In this document: positions 1 through 5,803 of the stretch, piece after piece
Layout: the number at the start of each line of letters is the position of its first letter
Numbering within the stretch: position 1 is the stretch's first letter
Assembly (NCBI GenBank): GCA_013695115.1
Contig: JACDBD010000188.1
Span: forward strand, 1-11,236
Direction: 5' to 3'
Source of the DNA: Actinomycetota bacterium
GTDB lineage: Bacteria; Actinomycetota; Acidimicrobiia; IMCC26256; JACDBD01
Length of the DNA stretch: 11,236 nucleotides
Translations under genes and position numbers: made by a program
Notes under the pieces: generated by a model
Databases searched by the model: none
Told to the model about the DNA's origin: nothing
Seen by the model: only the letters and a program-made list of their open reading frames with translations

Positions 1-2071
1 GGGTGGATGCCAGCAAGCGGTCGAGGTCGAGCTCGAGCGCGACGACCGGTGGGACCAGCTCGAGCGCCGTGAGCACTCCCCCGTCGACCTCGCCGACCGC
101 GCCCACCTGCACGCCGTCGACGACGACGGCCGCGCCGCGCCCGGGCTGGAAGCCGGCGTACTCGGCCGGCTCCACCCGGCCGTCGGCGATCTCCAGTCCG
201 TCGAGCAGCTGCTGCAGAACGTCGACCGGGTCGTGGCCGTCCACCGCCCGGTCCGGCTCGACCGGGCTCCGGCGCACGGTTCCCGCGATCGCCACCGCCA
301 GGTGATACGGCTCGTCGGGCAGGAGCTCCTTCTTTCTCGGCGCGAGGAACACGCGGCCGAGCTCGAACAACCCCACGTCGGCCAGCCCCCGGGCATGGTT
401 TCGCGCGACCGCCCGCAGGAGCCCGGGCAGGACCCGGGTGCGGAGCACCGACTCCTCCGCCCGCAGCGGATTGGCCGCTTCGACCAACCGATCCAACGGC
501 GCGCCGGCGCGCTCGAGATCCACCGGTGAGACGAGCGGGACCGTCACCGTCTCGGACAAGCCCGCGCCGACGAGCACGTCGGCGACGGTGCGGCGGTCGC
601 GCTGCGACGGAGTGAGTCCGCCCACCTGCTCCTCCGGCCGGGCGACGGTGCGGCCGATGGCCGAGAAGCCGATCCGGCGGGCGACCTCCTCGACGAGGTC
701 GATCTCGCGCTCGAGGTCGGGGCGGAACGTGGGCGGGCGGGCGGTGATGCCGTCTCCCGACCCCTCGACCTCGATCCCGAGGGGCCGGAGCGCTTCAAGG
801 ATCTCGCCGTCGGTCAGGCCCGTCCCGAGGACGCCGTTCACCTTGCTCGTCCGGATCCGAATGCGGCGAGGCTCGACCGGGCCGGGGTACTCGTCGACCA
901 CCTCGGGCGAGACCCGCGCCCCGGCGACGTCCGCCAGCAGCTCCATGGCCCGCTCGGCGTGCTCGGCGACGCCGTTGGGGTCGATGCCCCGCTCGAACCG
1001 GGCGCTCGACTCCGACCGGAGCTTGAGTCGCTTCGAGCTGCGGGCGATCCCCATCGGCTGGAAGTACGCCGCCTCGAGCAGGATCTCGGTCGTCGCGTCC
1101 GAGACCTCGGAGGTCCCCCCACCCATGATCCCGGCGATCGCCTGGGGGGCGCGCCGCGCGTCGCAGATGAGCAGCTCGTCGTCGGTGAGCTCGCGCTCGA
1201 CCCCGTCGAGCGTGGTGATGCGCTCCCCTGTGTCCGCCCGGCGCACGATGATGCCGCGCCCGTCGAGGCGCTCGAGGTCGAAGGCGTGGAGGGGCTGGTT
1301 GCGCTCGAGCATCACGTAGTTGGTGACGTCGACCACGTTGCTGATCGGCCGCATGCCCGCCTTCACGAGCCGCTGCGCCATCCACGGCGGCGACGCGCCC
1401 ATGGCCACCCGCGCGACCCGGGCCAGGTAGCGGGGACAGCGGTCGGGCGCCTCGATCACCACGGTGATGTCCGAGGTCACCTCCGGGTCCGCCGGAGCCC
1501 GGGGCGTCGGCACGTCGAGAGGCCACCCGAAGTGGGCCGCCAGCTCGCGGGCCACCCCGACGATGCACATCGCGTCGGGACGGTTGGGGGTGAGGTCGAG
1601 CTCGAACACCACGTCGTCGAGCCCCAGTACCTCGCGCACGTCAGTCCCGGGCGCGACGGTCTCGTCGAGATGGAGGATCCCTTCGTGGGCGTCGCCGAGA
1701 CCGAGCTCACGGGGCGAGCACAGCATCCCGTCCGATTCGACGCCGCGGATCTTCCTGCGCTCCAGCCGCATGTCGGGGATCTGGGCGCCTGCGGGCGCCA
1801 GCGGCACGACGTCGCCGGCGTTGACGTTGTGGGCGCCGCACACCACTCGGGTCTGTCCGCTCCCGTAGTCGACGTCGACGAGCGTGAGCCGGTCGGCGTC
1901 GGGATGGGCCACGACTTCGAGCACGCGGGCCGCGACCACGCCCCGGACGTCGCGTCCCGGCTCTTCGACCGCCTCGACCTCCAACCCGAGCTGGTTGAGC
2001 GCCGCGACCAGCTGGTCGACCGACGCCTCCGCGGGGGTGAAGTCGCGGATCCAGGAAAGGGGCGCGCGCAT
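1..2071 (-). CDS. pheT: phenylalanine--tRNA ligase beta subunit (partial, C-terminus beyond left edge)
   Basis: PheT pairs with PheS in the (alpha-beta)2 cytoplasmic enzyme that charges tRNA-Phe; it binds tRNA and edits mischarged tyrosine. About 690 of a usual ~800 residues are visible, starting MRAPLSWIRDF. In order: EMAP/OB-type tRNA-binding domain (about 40-150, with VLEVVAHPDADRL and GMLCSPRELGLGD), B3/4 editing domain (about 210-385, with NYVMLERNQPLHAFD and AGIMGG), B5 domain (about 400-470, with RPDLEREIDLVEEVARRIGF), then the synthetase-like core (from about 485, with NPLRAEESVLRTRVLPGLL). The C-terminal anticodon-binding (FDX-ACB) domain lies outside the window. The ATG at 2071-2069 shares its A with the pheS TGA (TGATG), so it is translationally coupled to pheS. 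I read it by direct translation with no internal stop. Identity is secure. Confidence 0.97.
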   Translation of the reverse strand, partial: MRAPLSWIRDFTPAEASVDQLVAALNQLGLEVEAVEEPGRDVRGVVAARVLEVVAHPDADRLTLVDVDYGSGQTRVVCGAHNVNAGDVVPLAPAGAQIPDMRLERRKIRGVESDGMLCSPRELGLGDAHEGILHLDETVAPGTDVREVLGLDDVVFELDLTPNRPDAMCIVGVARELAAHFGWPLDVPTPRAPADPEVTSDITVVIEAPDRCPRYLARVARVAMGASPPWMAQRLVKAGMRPISNVVDVTNYVMLERNQPLHAFDLERLDGRGIIVRRADTGERITTLDGVERELTDDELLICDARRAPQAIAGIMGGGTSEVSDATTEILLEAAYFQPMGIARSSKRLKLRSESSARFERGIDPNGVAEHAERAMELLADVAGARVSPEVVDEYPGPVEPRRIRIRTSKVNGVLGTGLTDGEILEALRPLGIEVEGSGDGITARPPTFRPDLEREIDLVEEVARRIGFSAIGRTVARPEEQVGGLTPSQRDRRTVADVLVGAGLSETVTVPLVSPVDLERAGAPLDRLVEAANPLRAEESVLRTRVLPGLLRAVARNHARGLADVGLFELGRVFLAPRKKELLPDEPYHLAVAIAGTVRRSPVEPDRAVDGHDPVDVLQQLLDGLEIADGRVEPAEYAGFQPGRGAAVVVDGVQVGAVGEVDGGVLTALELVPPVVALELDLDRLLAST

Positions 2072-3105
2072 CAGTACTGGGCCAGGAAGCGGATGTCGCC
2101 GTCGAAGAACGTGCGGATCTCGTCGATCCCGTAGCGGATCATCGCGATCCGCTCGAGCCCGAACCCGAACGCGAAGCCCTGCCATTCCTCGGGGTCGTAG
2201 CCGACCGCGACGAACACGTTCGGGTCGACCATCCCGCAGCCACCCAGCTCGATCCAGCCGGACTGCGAGCACACCCGGCACCCCGATCCGTGGCAGAAGA
2301 TGCAGCTCACCGCCAGCTCGGCGGACGGCTCGGTGTAGGGGAAGAAATCGGACCGGAAGCGAGTGCGGAGCGACTCGTCGTCGAACAGCTGCTTCACGAA
2401 GGTCTCGATCGTGCCGAACAGGTCGGCCAGCGTGATCCCGCGATCGACCGCCAGACACTCGATCTGGTGGAACACGGGCGAGTGGCGGGCGTCGAGCGTC
2501 TCGTTCCGGTACGTGCGACCGGGTGCGACCACATAGATGGGGGGCTCGTTCGCCTCCATGGTGCGGATCTGCACCGGCGACGTGTGGGTGCGCAGCACGA
2601 CCTGCTCGGGCTCACCCAGGCGGACGTAGAGGGTGTCCTGCATGGAACGTGCCGGATGCGCAGGGGGGATGTTGAGCGCCTCGAAGTTGTGCCAGTCGTC
2701 CTCCACTTCGGGGCCCTCGGCGACCCGGTAGCCGAGCCCGATGAAGATGTCCTCGAGCTCGCGCTGGATCTGGGTCACGAGATGGAGATGCCCGCGGCGG
2801 ACGCCGTGGCCACCCCCGGTCAGGTCGAGCCCGCCTCCCCCCGCTCCGGACTCCGGCTCGAGGGCGGCGGCGCGGTCCTCCAGGCTCCGCTCGACGAGCT
2901 CCTTGAACTCCGAGACCGCCCGGCCCGCCGTGGCTCGCTCGGGCGGTTCGAGGTCCTTGATCGCTTCGGTCGCCCGGGCCGCGTACCCGCCCTTGCCGAG
3001 GAACTGCCGCCGCAGCTCCTCCAACTCGGCGGTCGAAGCGGCCCTCGCGATCGCACCGGGGGCGGCGGCACGACCCGGCTCGAGGATCTCCTCGGCCCGG
3101 TTCAC
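2071..3105 (-). CDS. pheS: phenylalanine--tRNA ligase alpha subunit
   Basis: Catalytic subunit of PheRS, a class II aminoacyl-tRNA synthetase that activates Phe with ATP and transfers it to tRNA-Phe. A 344-residue product is predicted, the normal family size. It shows an N-terminal helical arm (about 1-85, with ELEELRRQFLGKGG), motif 1 region (AEGPEVEDDWHNFEALNIP), motif 2 region (RTHTSPVQIRTM, then YRNETLDARHSPVFHQIE) and motif 3 (FGFGLERIAMIRYGID, about 311-326). A CxxC-x4-CxxC cluster near 268-279 is also found in many bacterial PheS. I chose GTG at 3105-3103 because it overlaps the upstream methyltransferase TGA as GTGA, a classic 4-base coupling junction. A GTG at 3141 would add 12 low-complexity residues inside the upstream gene. 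It is followed by pheT with a 1-base overlap. Confidence 0.96.
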   Translation of the reverse strand: MNRAEEILEPGRAAAPGAIARAASTAELEELRRQFLGKGGYAARATEAIKDLEPPERATAGRAVSEFKELVERSLEDRAAALEPESGAGGGGLDLTGGGHGVRRGHLHLVTQIQRELEDIFIGLGYRVAEGPEVEDDWHNFEALNIPPAHPARSMQDTLYVRLGEPEQVVLRTHTSPVQIRTMEANEPPIYVVAPGRTYRNETLDARHSPVFHQIECLAVDRGITLADLFGTIETFVKQLFDDESLRTRFRSDFFPYTEPSAELAVSCIFCHGSGCRVCSQSGWIELGGCGMVDPNVFVAVGYDPEEWQGFAFGFGLERIAMIRYGIDEIRTFFDGDIRFLAQY

Positions 3106-3899
3106 GATCGGTTCCGGCGCTGCCGCGCCGCCTCGAAGCACAGCACGGTGCCGGCCATGGCGACGTTGAGGGAGTCGACCGCGGGCCCGCTGACGGGGAT
3201 GGTCACCTCGGCGTCGAGGTGCTCGCTCAGGTCGGGGGCGAGGCCCCGGGCCTCGTTGCCCAGCACCAGCGCGATCGGGCCGGTGAGGTCGAGCTGGTCG
3301 GGAGCGCCGCCGCCGGCGGCCGCGGTGCCGATGCGTCGTCGTCCCCGCGCGCCCAGCGCGGCGAGCACCTCCACCGGGTCGTCACCCTCCGCGATCGCCA
3401 GCCCGAAGATGGCACCGGCCGACGAGCGCACCACCTTCGGGCTGTGCAGGTCAACCGAATTGCCGCAGCACACTACCGCCGCCGCCCCGGAAGCCTCGGC
3501 GCTCCGAATCAGGGTGCCGGCGTTGCCGGGGTCCTGCACCGACACCAGCACGAGCACCACGCCGTCATGGGGTAGTCGGTCGAGCGGCTGCGCCACGCGC
3601 GACGCGACCGCCAGGATCGGCTGCGGGGTGACGGTGGCGCTGATCCGCTCGAGCACGCCCTCCTTGAGCTGCACCGTGGCGATCCCGGCAGCGCGCACCC
3701 GCTCGAGGAGCGGCGCGAACGCCCGGTCGGCCCCGGGCGCCACGTACACGGTCTCGGGAGAGACGTCGCGATCGAGGGCGGCGTCGACCACGCGCGGCCC
3801 CTCCAACACGAACGCGCCTTGCTCCCGCCGGGCTCCGGGGTCGCGTACGAGCGCCCGCAGTCGCTTGACCTCGTGATGGCGGGGGCCGAGCGGGTCGAT
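3102..3899 (-). CDS. TrmH/SpoU-family RNA 2'-O-ribose methyltransferase
   Basis: SAM-dependent methyltransferase of the SPOUT (trefoil-knot) class acting on rRNA or tRNA ribose. The target nucleotide cannot be told from sequence (RlmB, TsnR and TrmH are relatives). From ATC at 3899 the product would be 265 residues, the usual size. Motif 1 is QDPGNAGTLIRSAE (about 123-136, with the conserved Asn and Arg), motif 2 IALVLGNEARGL (about 207-218) and motif 3 IPVSGPAVDSLNVAMAGTVL (about 233-252). The N-terminal substrate-binding part includes HHEVKRLRALVRD and AFVLEGPRVV. The start is odd: this conserved N-terminus is in frame back to the rplT stop, yet contains no ATG, GTG or TTG until GTG at 3809, which would cut about 30 residues. 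ATC, 2 nt after the rplT TAG, is the best guess. The position between rplT and pheS matches other actinobacteria. Family is sure; start is uncertain. Confidence 0.9.
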   Translation of the reverse strand: MDPLGPRHHEVKRLRALVRDPGARREQGAFVLEGPRVVDAALDRDVSPETVYVAPGADRAFAPLLERVRAAGIATVQLKEGVLERISATVTPQPILAVASRVAQPLDRLPHDGVVLVLVSVQDPGNAGTLIRSAEASGAAAVVCCGNSVDLHSPKVVRSSAGAIFGLAIAEGDDPVEVLAALGARGRRRIGTAAAGGGAPDQLDLTGPIALVLGNEARGLAPDLSEHLDAEVTIPVSGPAVDSLNVAMAGTVLCFEAARQRRNRS

Positions 3900-3901
3900 C
3901 G

Positions 3902-4264
3902 CTAGGCCGCTTCGAGCGCCTGGCGCGCCGCGGTCACCAACGCGCCGAAGGCGGCCGAATCGTGGACCGCGAGGTCGGCGAGGATCTTCCGGTCGACCTC
4001 GATGTCGGCGGCCTTCAGGCCGGCGACGAACCGCGAGTACGAGATGTCGTGCTGGCGGCAGGCGGCGTTGATCCGAACGATCCAGAGACGGCGGAACTCG
4101 CCCTTGCGCGCCCGGCGGTCGCGATATGCGTACCGGAGCGACCGCATGACCTGCTCGTTGGCCTTGCGGTAACTGCGGCTCTTGGCGCCCGAGTACCCCG
4201 AGGCGGCCTCGAGCACCGCCCGCCGGTGCTTCTTGCTGGGAACGGACCGCTTGACTCTCGCCAT
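3902..4264 (-). CDS. rplT: 50S ribosomal protein L20
   Basis: L20 binds 23S rRNA early in 50S assembly; in several bacteria it also represses its own operon at the mRNA level. The 120-residue product has the standard start [15 protein letters not shown], the long basic N-terminal helix ([21 protein letters not shown], quoted in part) and the globular rRNA-binding end with [19 protein letters not shown] and [21 protein letters not shown]. It is full length. An AGGAGG Shine-Dalgarno lies 7 nt before the ATG. It sits 28 nt after rpmI in the universal infC-rpmI-rplT order, and its TAG is 2 nt from the presumed ATC start of the methyltransferase. Confidence 0.98.
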   Translation of the reverse strand: MARVKRSVPSKKHRRAVLEAASGYSGAKSRSYRKANEQVMRSLRYAYRDRRARKGEFRRLWIVRINAACRQHDISYSRFVAGLKAADIEVDRKILADLAVHDSAAFGALVTAARQALEAA

Positions 4265-4280
4265 GTCACTGCCTCCTGCG
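4262..4280 (-). promoter_or_regulatory. strong ribosome binding site of rplT
   Basis: Minus strand reads CGCAGGAGGCAGTGACATG, ending in the rplT ATG. It has a six-base AGGAGG with 7-nt spacing. Nearly the same block precedes rpmI. Confidence 0.85.
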
Positions 4281-4292
4281 CGACCCGGAACG

Positions 4293-4490
4293 TCACGAAC
4301 GGCCGAGCATGCGCTCGACGTGCTTGCGGTCGCCGCCGGTCACCTCGGCACCCCGGCCGAGGCGGCGCGTCCGCCTGCTGGACTTCTTCTCGAGCAGGTG
4401 CGAGCGGAAGGCCTTGCGCCGGCGGATCTTGCCGCTGCCGGTGACCTTGAACCGCTTCGCCGCCCCTCGGTGCGTCTTCATCTTCGGCAT
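4293..4490 (-). CDS. rpmI: 50S ribosomal protein L35
   Basis: Small basic protein of the large ribosomal subunit. The 65-residue product starts [20 protein letters not shown], the L35 signature, and ends with the usual basic [10 protein letters not shown] tail. A longer frame opens upstream at a GTG (4541), but those 17 extra residues lie inside infC and are not L35-like, so the ATG at 4490 is used. It has an AGGAG Shine-Dalgarno 9 nt upstream and is one base past the infC stop (TGACATG), implying coupling to infC. Confidence 0.98.
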   Translation of the reverse strand: MPKMKTHRGAAKRFKVTGSGKIRRRKAFRSHLLEKKSSRRTRRLGRGAEVTGGDRKHVERMLGRS

Positions 4491-4507
4491 GTCACTGCGC
4501 TCCTGCG
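4488..4507 (-). promoter_or_regulatory. ribosome binding site of rpmI, near-copy of the rplT site
   Basis: Minus strand reads CGCAGGAGCGCAGTGACATG, ending in the rpmI ATG and containing the infC TGA. It differs from the rplT initiation region by about one inserted base. Confidence 0.8.
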
Positions 4508-5103
4508 TTCGTTCCGTCTTCGCCCGTCTCGCCGTTGCCACCCGCCGCCGACGCCCCCGCCGTCGACGCCTTGGCGCGGGCCTTGGGCTTCTTGATCGGG
4601 TGCAACACCATCGTCATGTTCCGGCCGTCCTGACGAGGCGCCGCCTCGACGATCGCATCGTCGGCCACCTGCTCGGCGATCCGGTCCAGGATCTTCCGGC
4701 CCAGCTCGGGATGGAAGATCTCCCGCCCCCGGAACATGATCGTCAACTTGACCTTCGCGCCCTCCTCGAGGAAGCGCTTCACGTGCTTCATCTTGGTCGT
4801 GTAGTCGTGGGCGTCGATCTTGGGCCGGAACTTCATCTCCTTGATCACGACGTTGGTGGCCTTCTTGCGCGACTCCTTGCGCCGCTGCTCCTGCTCGTAG
4901 CGGTACCGCCCGTAGTTCATGATCCGGCACACAGGAGGGTTGGCGTTCGCCGCCACCTCGACCAGGTCGTATCCCTCCTCCCGGGCGATGGCCAGCGCTT
5001 CGGGCAGTGCCTTCACACCGAGTTGCTCGCCCTCGGGGCCGATGAGGAGAACCTCGCGCGCACGGATGCGGTCGTTGATCCGTGCGTCGTCGTCTGTGGC
5101 TAT
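4492..5103 (-). CDS. infC: translation initiation factor IF-3, probable ATA start
   Basis: IF3 binds the 30S subunit, prevents premature 50S joining and proofreads the start codon-initiator tRNA pair. From ATA at 5103-5101 the product is 203 residues: short leader, N-domain (about 9-78, [20 protein letters not shown] then [20 protein letters not shown]), linker with [15 protein letters not shown]-domain (about 86-170, [19 protein letters not shown] and [17 protein letters not shown]) and a low-complexity Ala/Gly/Glu tail of about 30 residues. The first canonical start, GTG at 5016, would remove the conserved INDRIR segment. The frame is open further upstream but has no ATG, GTG or TTG for over 40 nt. 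ATA is preceded by GGTGATC, complementary to the 16S rRNA 3' end at proper spacing. AUU/AUC/AUA starts are known for infC and underlie IF3 autoregulation. The ATA choice is inference; the gene identity is secure. Confidence 0.95.
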   Translation of the reverse strand: MATDDDARINDRIRAREVLLIGPEGEQLGVKALPEALAIAREEGYDLVEVAANANPPVCRIMNYGRYRYEQEQRRKESRKKATNVVIKEMKFRPKIDAHDYTTKMKHVKRFLEEGAKVKLTIMFRGREIFHPELGRKILDRIAEQVADDAIVEAAPRQDGRNMTMVLHPIKKPKARAKASTAGASAAGGNGETGEDGTNAGAQ

Positions 5104-5302
5104 GTGATCACCCGTTCTTCCGGGACGGCCTGTTCCTAGACGCGAGAATGGCGGACCGGGAAGTCCGCCATCTGCCGATCCGGGGAGGACCGGGACAACG
5201 AACCCGGCTCGGCGCTACCGGCCGGGTGGGGCCGGGTGCCGCCCCGGAGGATGGCGTCCGTCCCACTTCCCATCTCGATTGTCGAAAGGCCAGGATACCA
5301 GT
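5104..5302. promoter_or_regulatory. divergent promoter/leader region between infC and the DUF1844-like gene
   Basis: A 199-bp GC-rich spacer must carry the promoters for the leftward translation operon and the rightward DUF1844-GH15 pair. On the minus strand TATCCT (5297-5292) is a possible -10 box, but the -35 match is poor (TGTCCA at 17-bp spacing), so no promoter is assigned firmly. On the infC side it could give a long leader with several potential stem-loops: 5148-5171, 5190-5207 (CCGGG/CCCGG) and a CCCG/CGGG pair at 5111-5124 that overlaps the infC ribosome binding site. No L20-type leader could be confirmed by eye. Confidence 0.45.
5148..5171 (-). promoter_or_regulatory. perfect 9-bp hairpin in the infC leader
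   Basis: ATGGCGGAC (5148-5156) and GTCCGCCAT (5163-5171) are exact inverted repeats around a 6-nt loop, 45-68 nt upstream of the infC start. No T-run follows in either direction, so it is not a standard terminator. The minus-strand ATG at 5171 lies in one arm and could open a short upstream ORF. A role in control of infC translation or attenuation is inference. Confidence 0.5.
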
Positions 5303-5800
5303 GTGAGCACGATCTGGACACCGTCGGGGGAGCACGAGCCGGGGGAGGCGAGCGGCCCGGAAGGGCGTCGGCCGGCCAGCCCTGTCGAGGATGGCCCTGG
5401 CGAGGATGGCCCGGCCGACGAGGCGAACCGACCAATGGAGGAGGCCCCCGGCACCCCCGGTCCGGTCGGACCGGCAGGCCAGCCCTCGCCCGACCCGGAG
5501 CTCGAGGCGGAGCTCCGTCGCCTGCGGGAGGAGCTGGCAGCCACGCCCGTCGCCGATATCGTGGCCAACCACGCGGTCGGGCTGTGGCAGCTGGCGATCG
5601 TGCACCTCGCGCCCGAGGGCGACACCCCTCCCCACCTGGAGGAGGCCCGGTTTGCCATCGACGCGATGGCGACGCTGGTCGAGGGCCTCGCCGATCGGCT
5701 CGGTGACCACGAGATGCCGTTGCGCGACGCCCTCGCCCAGCTGCGGCTGGTCTTCGTGCAGGTGAGCGGGGGCAAGGCCCCGGACACCGAGGCCGAGTAG
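5303..5800 (+). CDS. DUF1844-like conserved hypothetical protein
   Basis: Function unknown. The 165-residue product has two parts. Residues 1 to about 65 are rich in Pro, Gly, Glu and Asp and look disordered. Residues about 68-152 form a helical domain (ELEAELRRLREELAATPVAD, then NHAVGLWQLAIVHLAP, LEEARFAIDAMATLVEGLAD, LRDALAQLRLVFVQVS), which resembles the DUF1844 family often found beside infC in actinobacteria. No signal peptide or clear membrane segment is seen. GTG at 5303 is preferred, with an AGGA element 8 nt upstream; an in-frame TTG at 5279 would add 8 residues but has no ribosome binding site. It is transcribed away from infC and ends 3 nt before the GH15 start, so the two plus-strand genes probably share a transcript. 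Family assignment is from memory of the pattern; a related but unnamed family is possible. Confidence 0.75.
   Translation: MSTIWTPSGEHEPGEASGPEGRRPASPVEDGPGEDGPADEANRPMEEAPGTPGPVGPAGQPSPDPELEAELRRLREELAATPVADIVANHAVGLWQLAIVHLAPEGDTPPHLEEARFAIDAMATLVEGLADRLGDHEMPLRDALAQLRLVFVQVSGGKAPDTEAE
5386..5415 (+). repeat. two-copy 15-bp tandem repeat in the DUF1844-like gene
   Basis: CGAGGATGGCCCTGG is followed at once by CGAGGATGGCCCGGC (13 of 15 identical), encoding EDGPG-EDGPA in the disordered N-terminal part. In-frame period; probably a local slippage product with no structural cost. Confidence 0.6.
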
Positions 5801-5803
5801 CTC

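Noticed and set aside
959..2134. Plus-strand open frame of about 390 codons opposite pheT
   Set aside because: The reverse strand reads as intact PheT domains; the plus frame shows no family motif.
2290..3876. Long plus-strand open frame (over 500 codons) opposite pheS and the methyltransferase
   Set aside because: It is antisense to two clearly identified genes, has low-complexity Arg/Ser/Ala-rich content, and arises from high GC at third positions.
5190..5207. T-arm-like stem (CCGGG, loop with TTCG, CCCGG on the minus strand) suggesting a tRNA
   Set aside because: The loop is 8 nt rather than 7, and no acceptor, D or anticodon arms can be placed around it.
5104..5302. Known ribosomal-protein or L20-type leader in front of infC
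   Set aside because: Stem-loops are present, but no specific known leader fold could be matched by eye; kept only as a general regulatory region.
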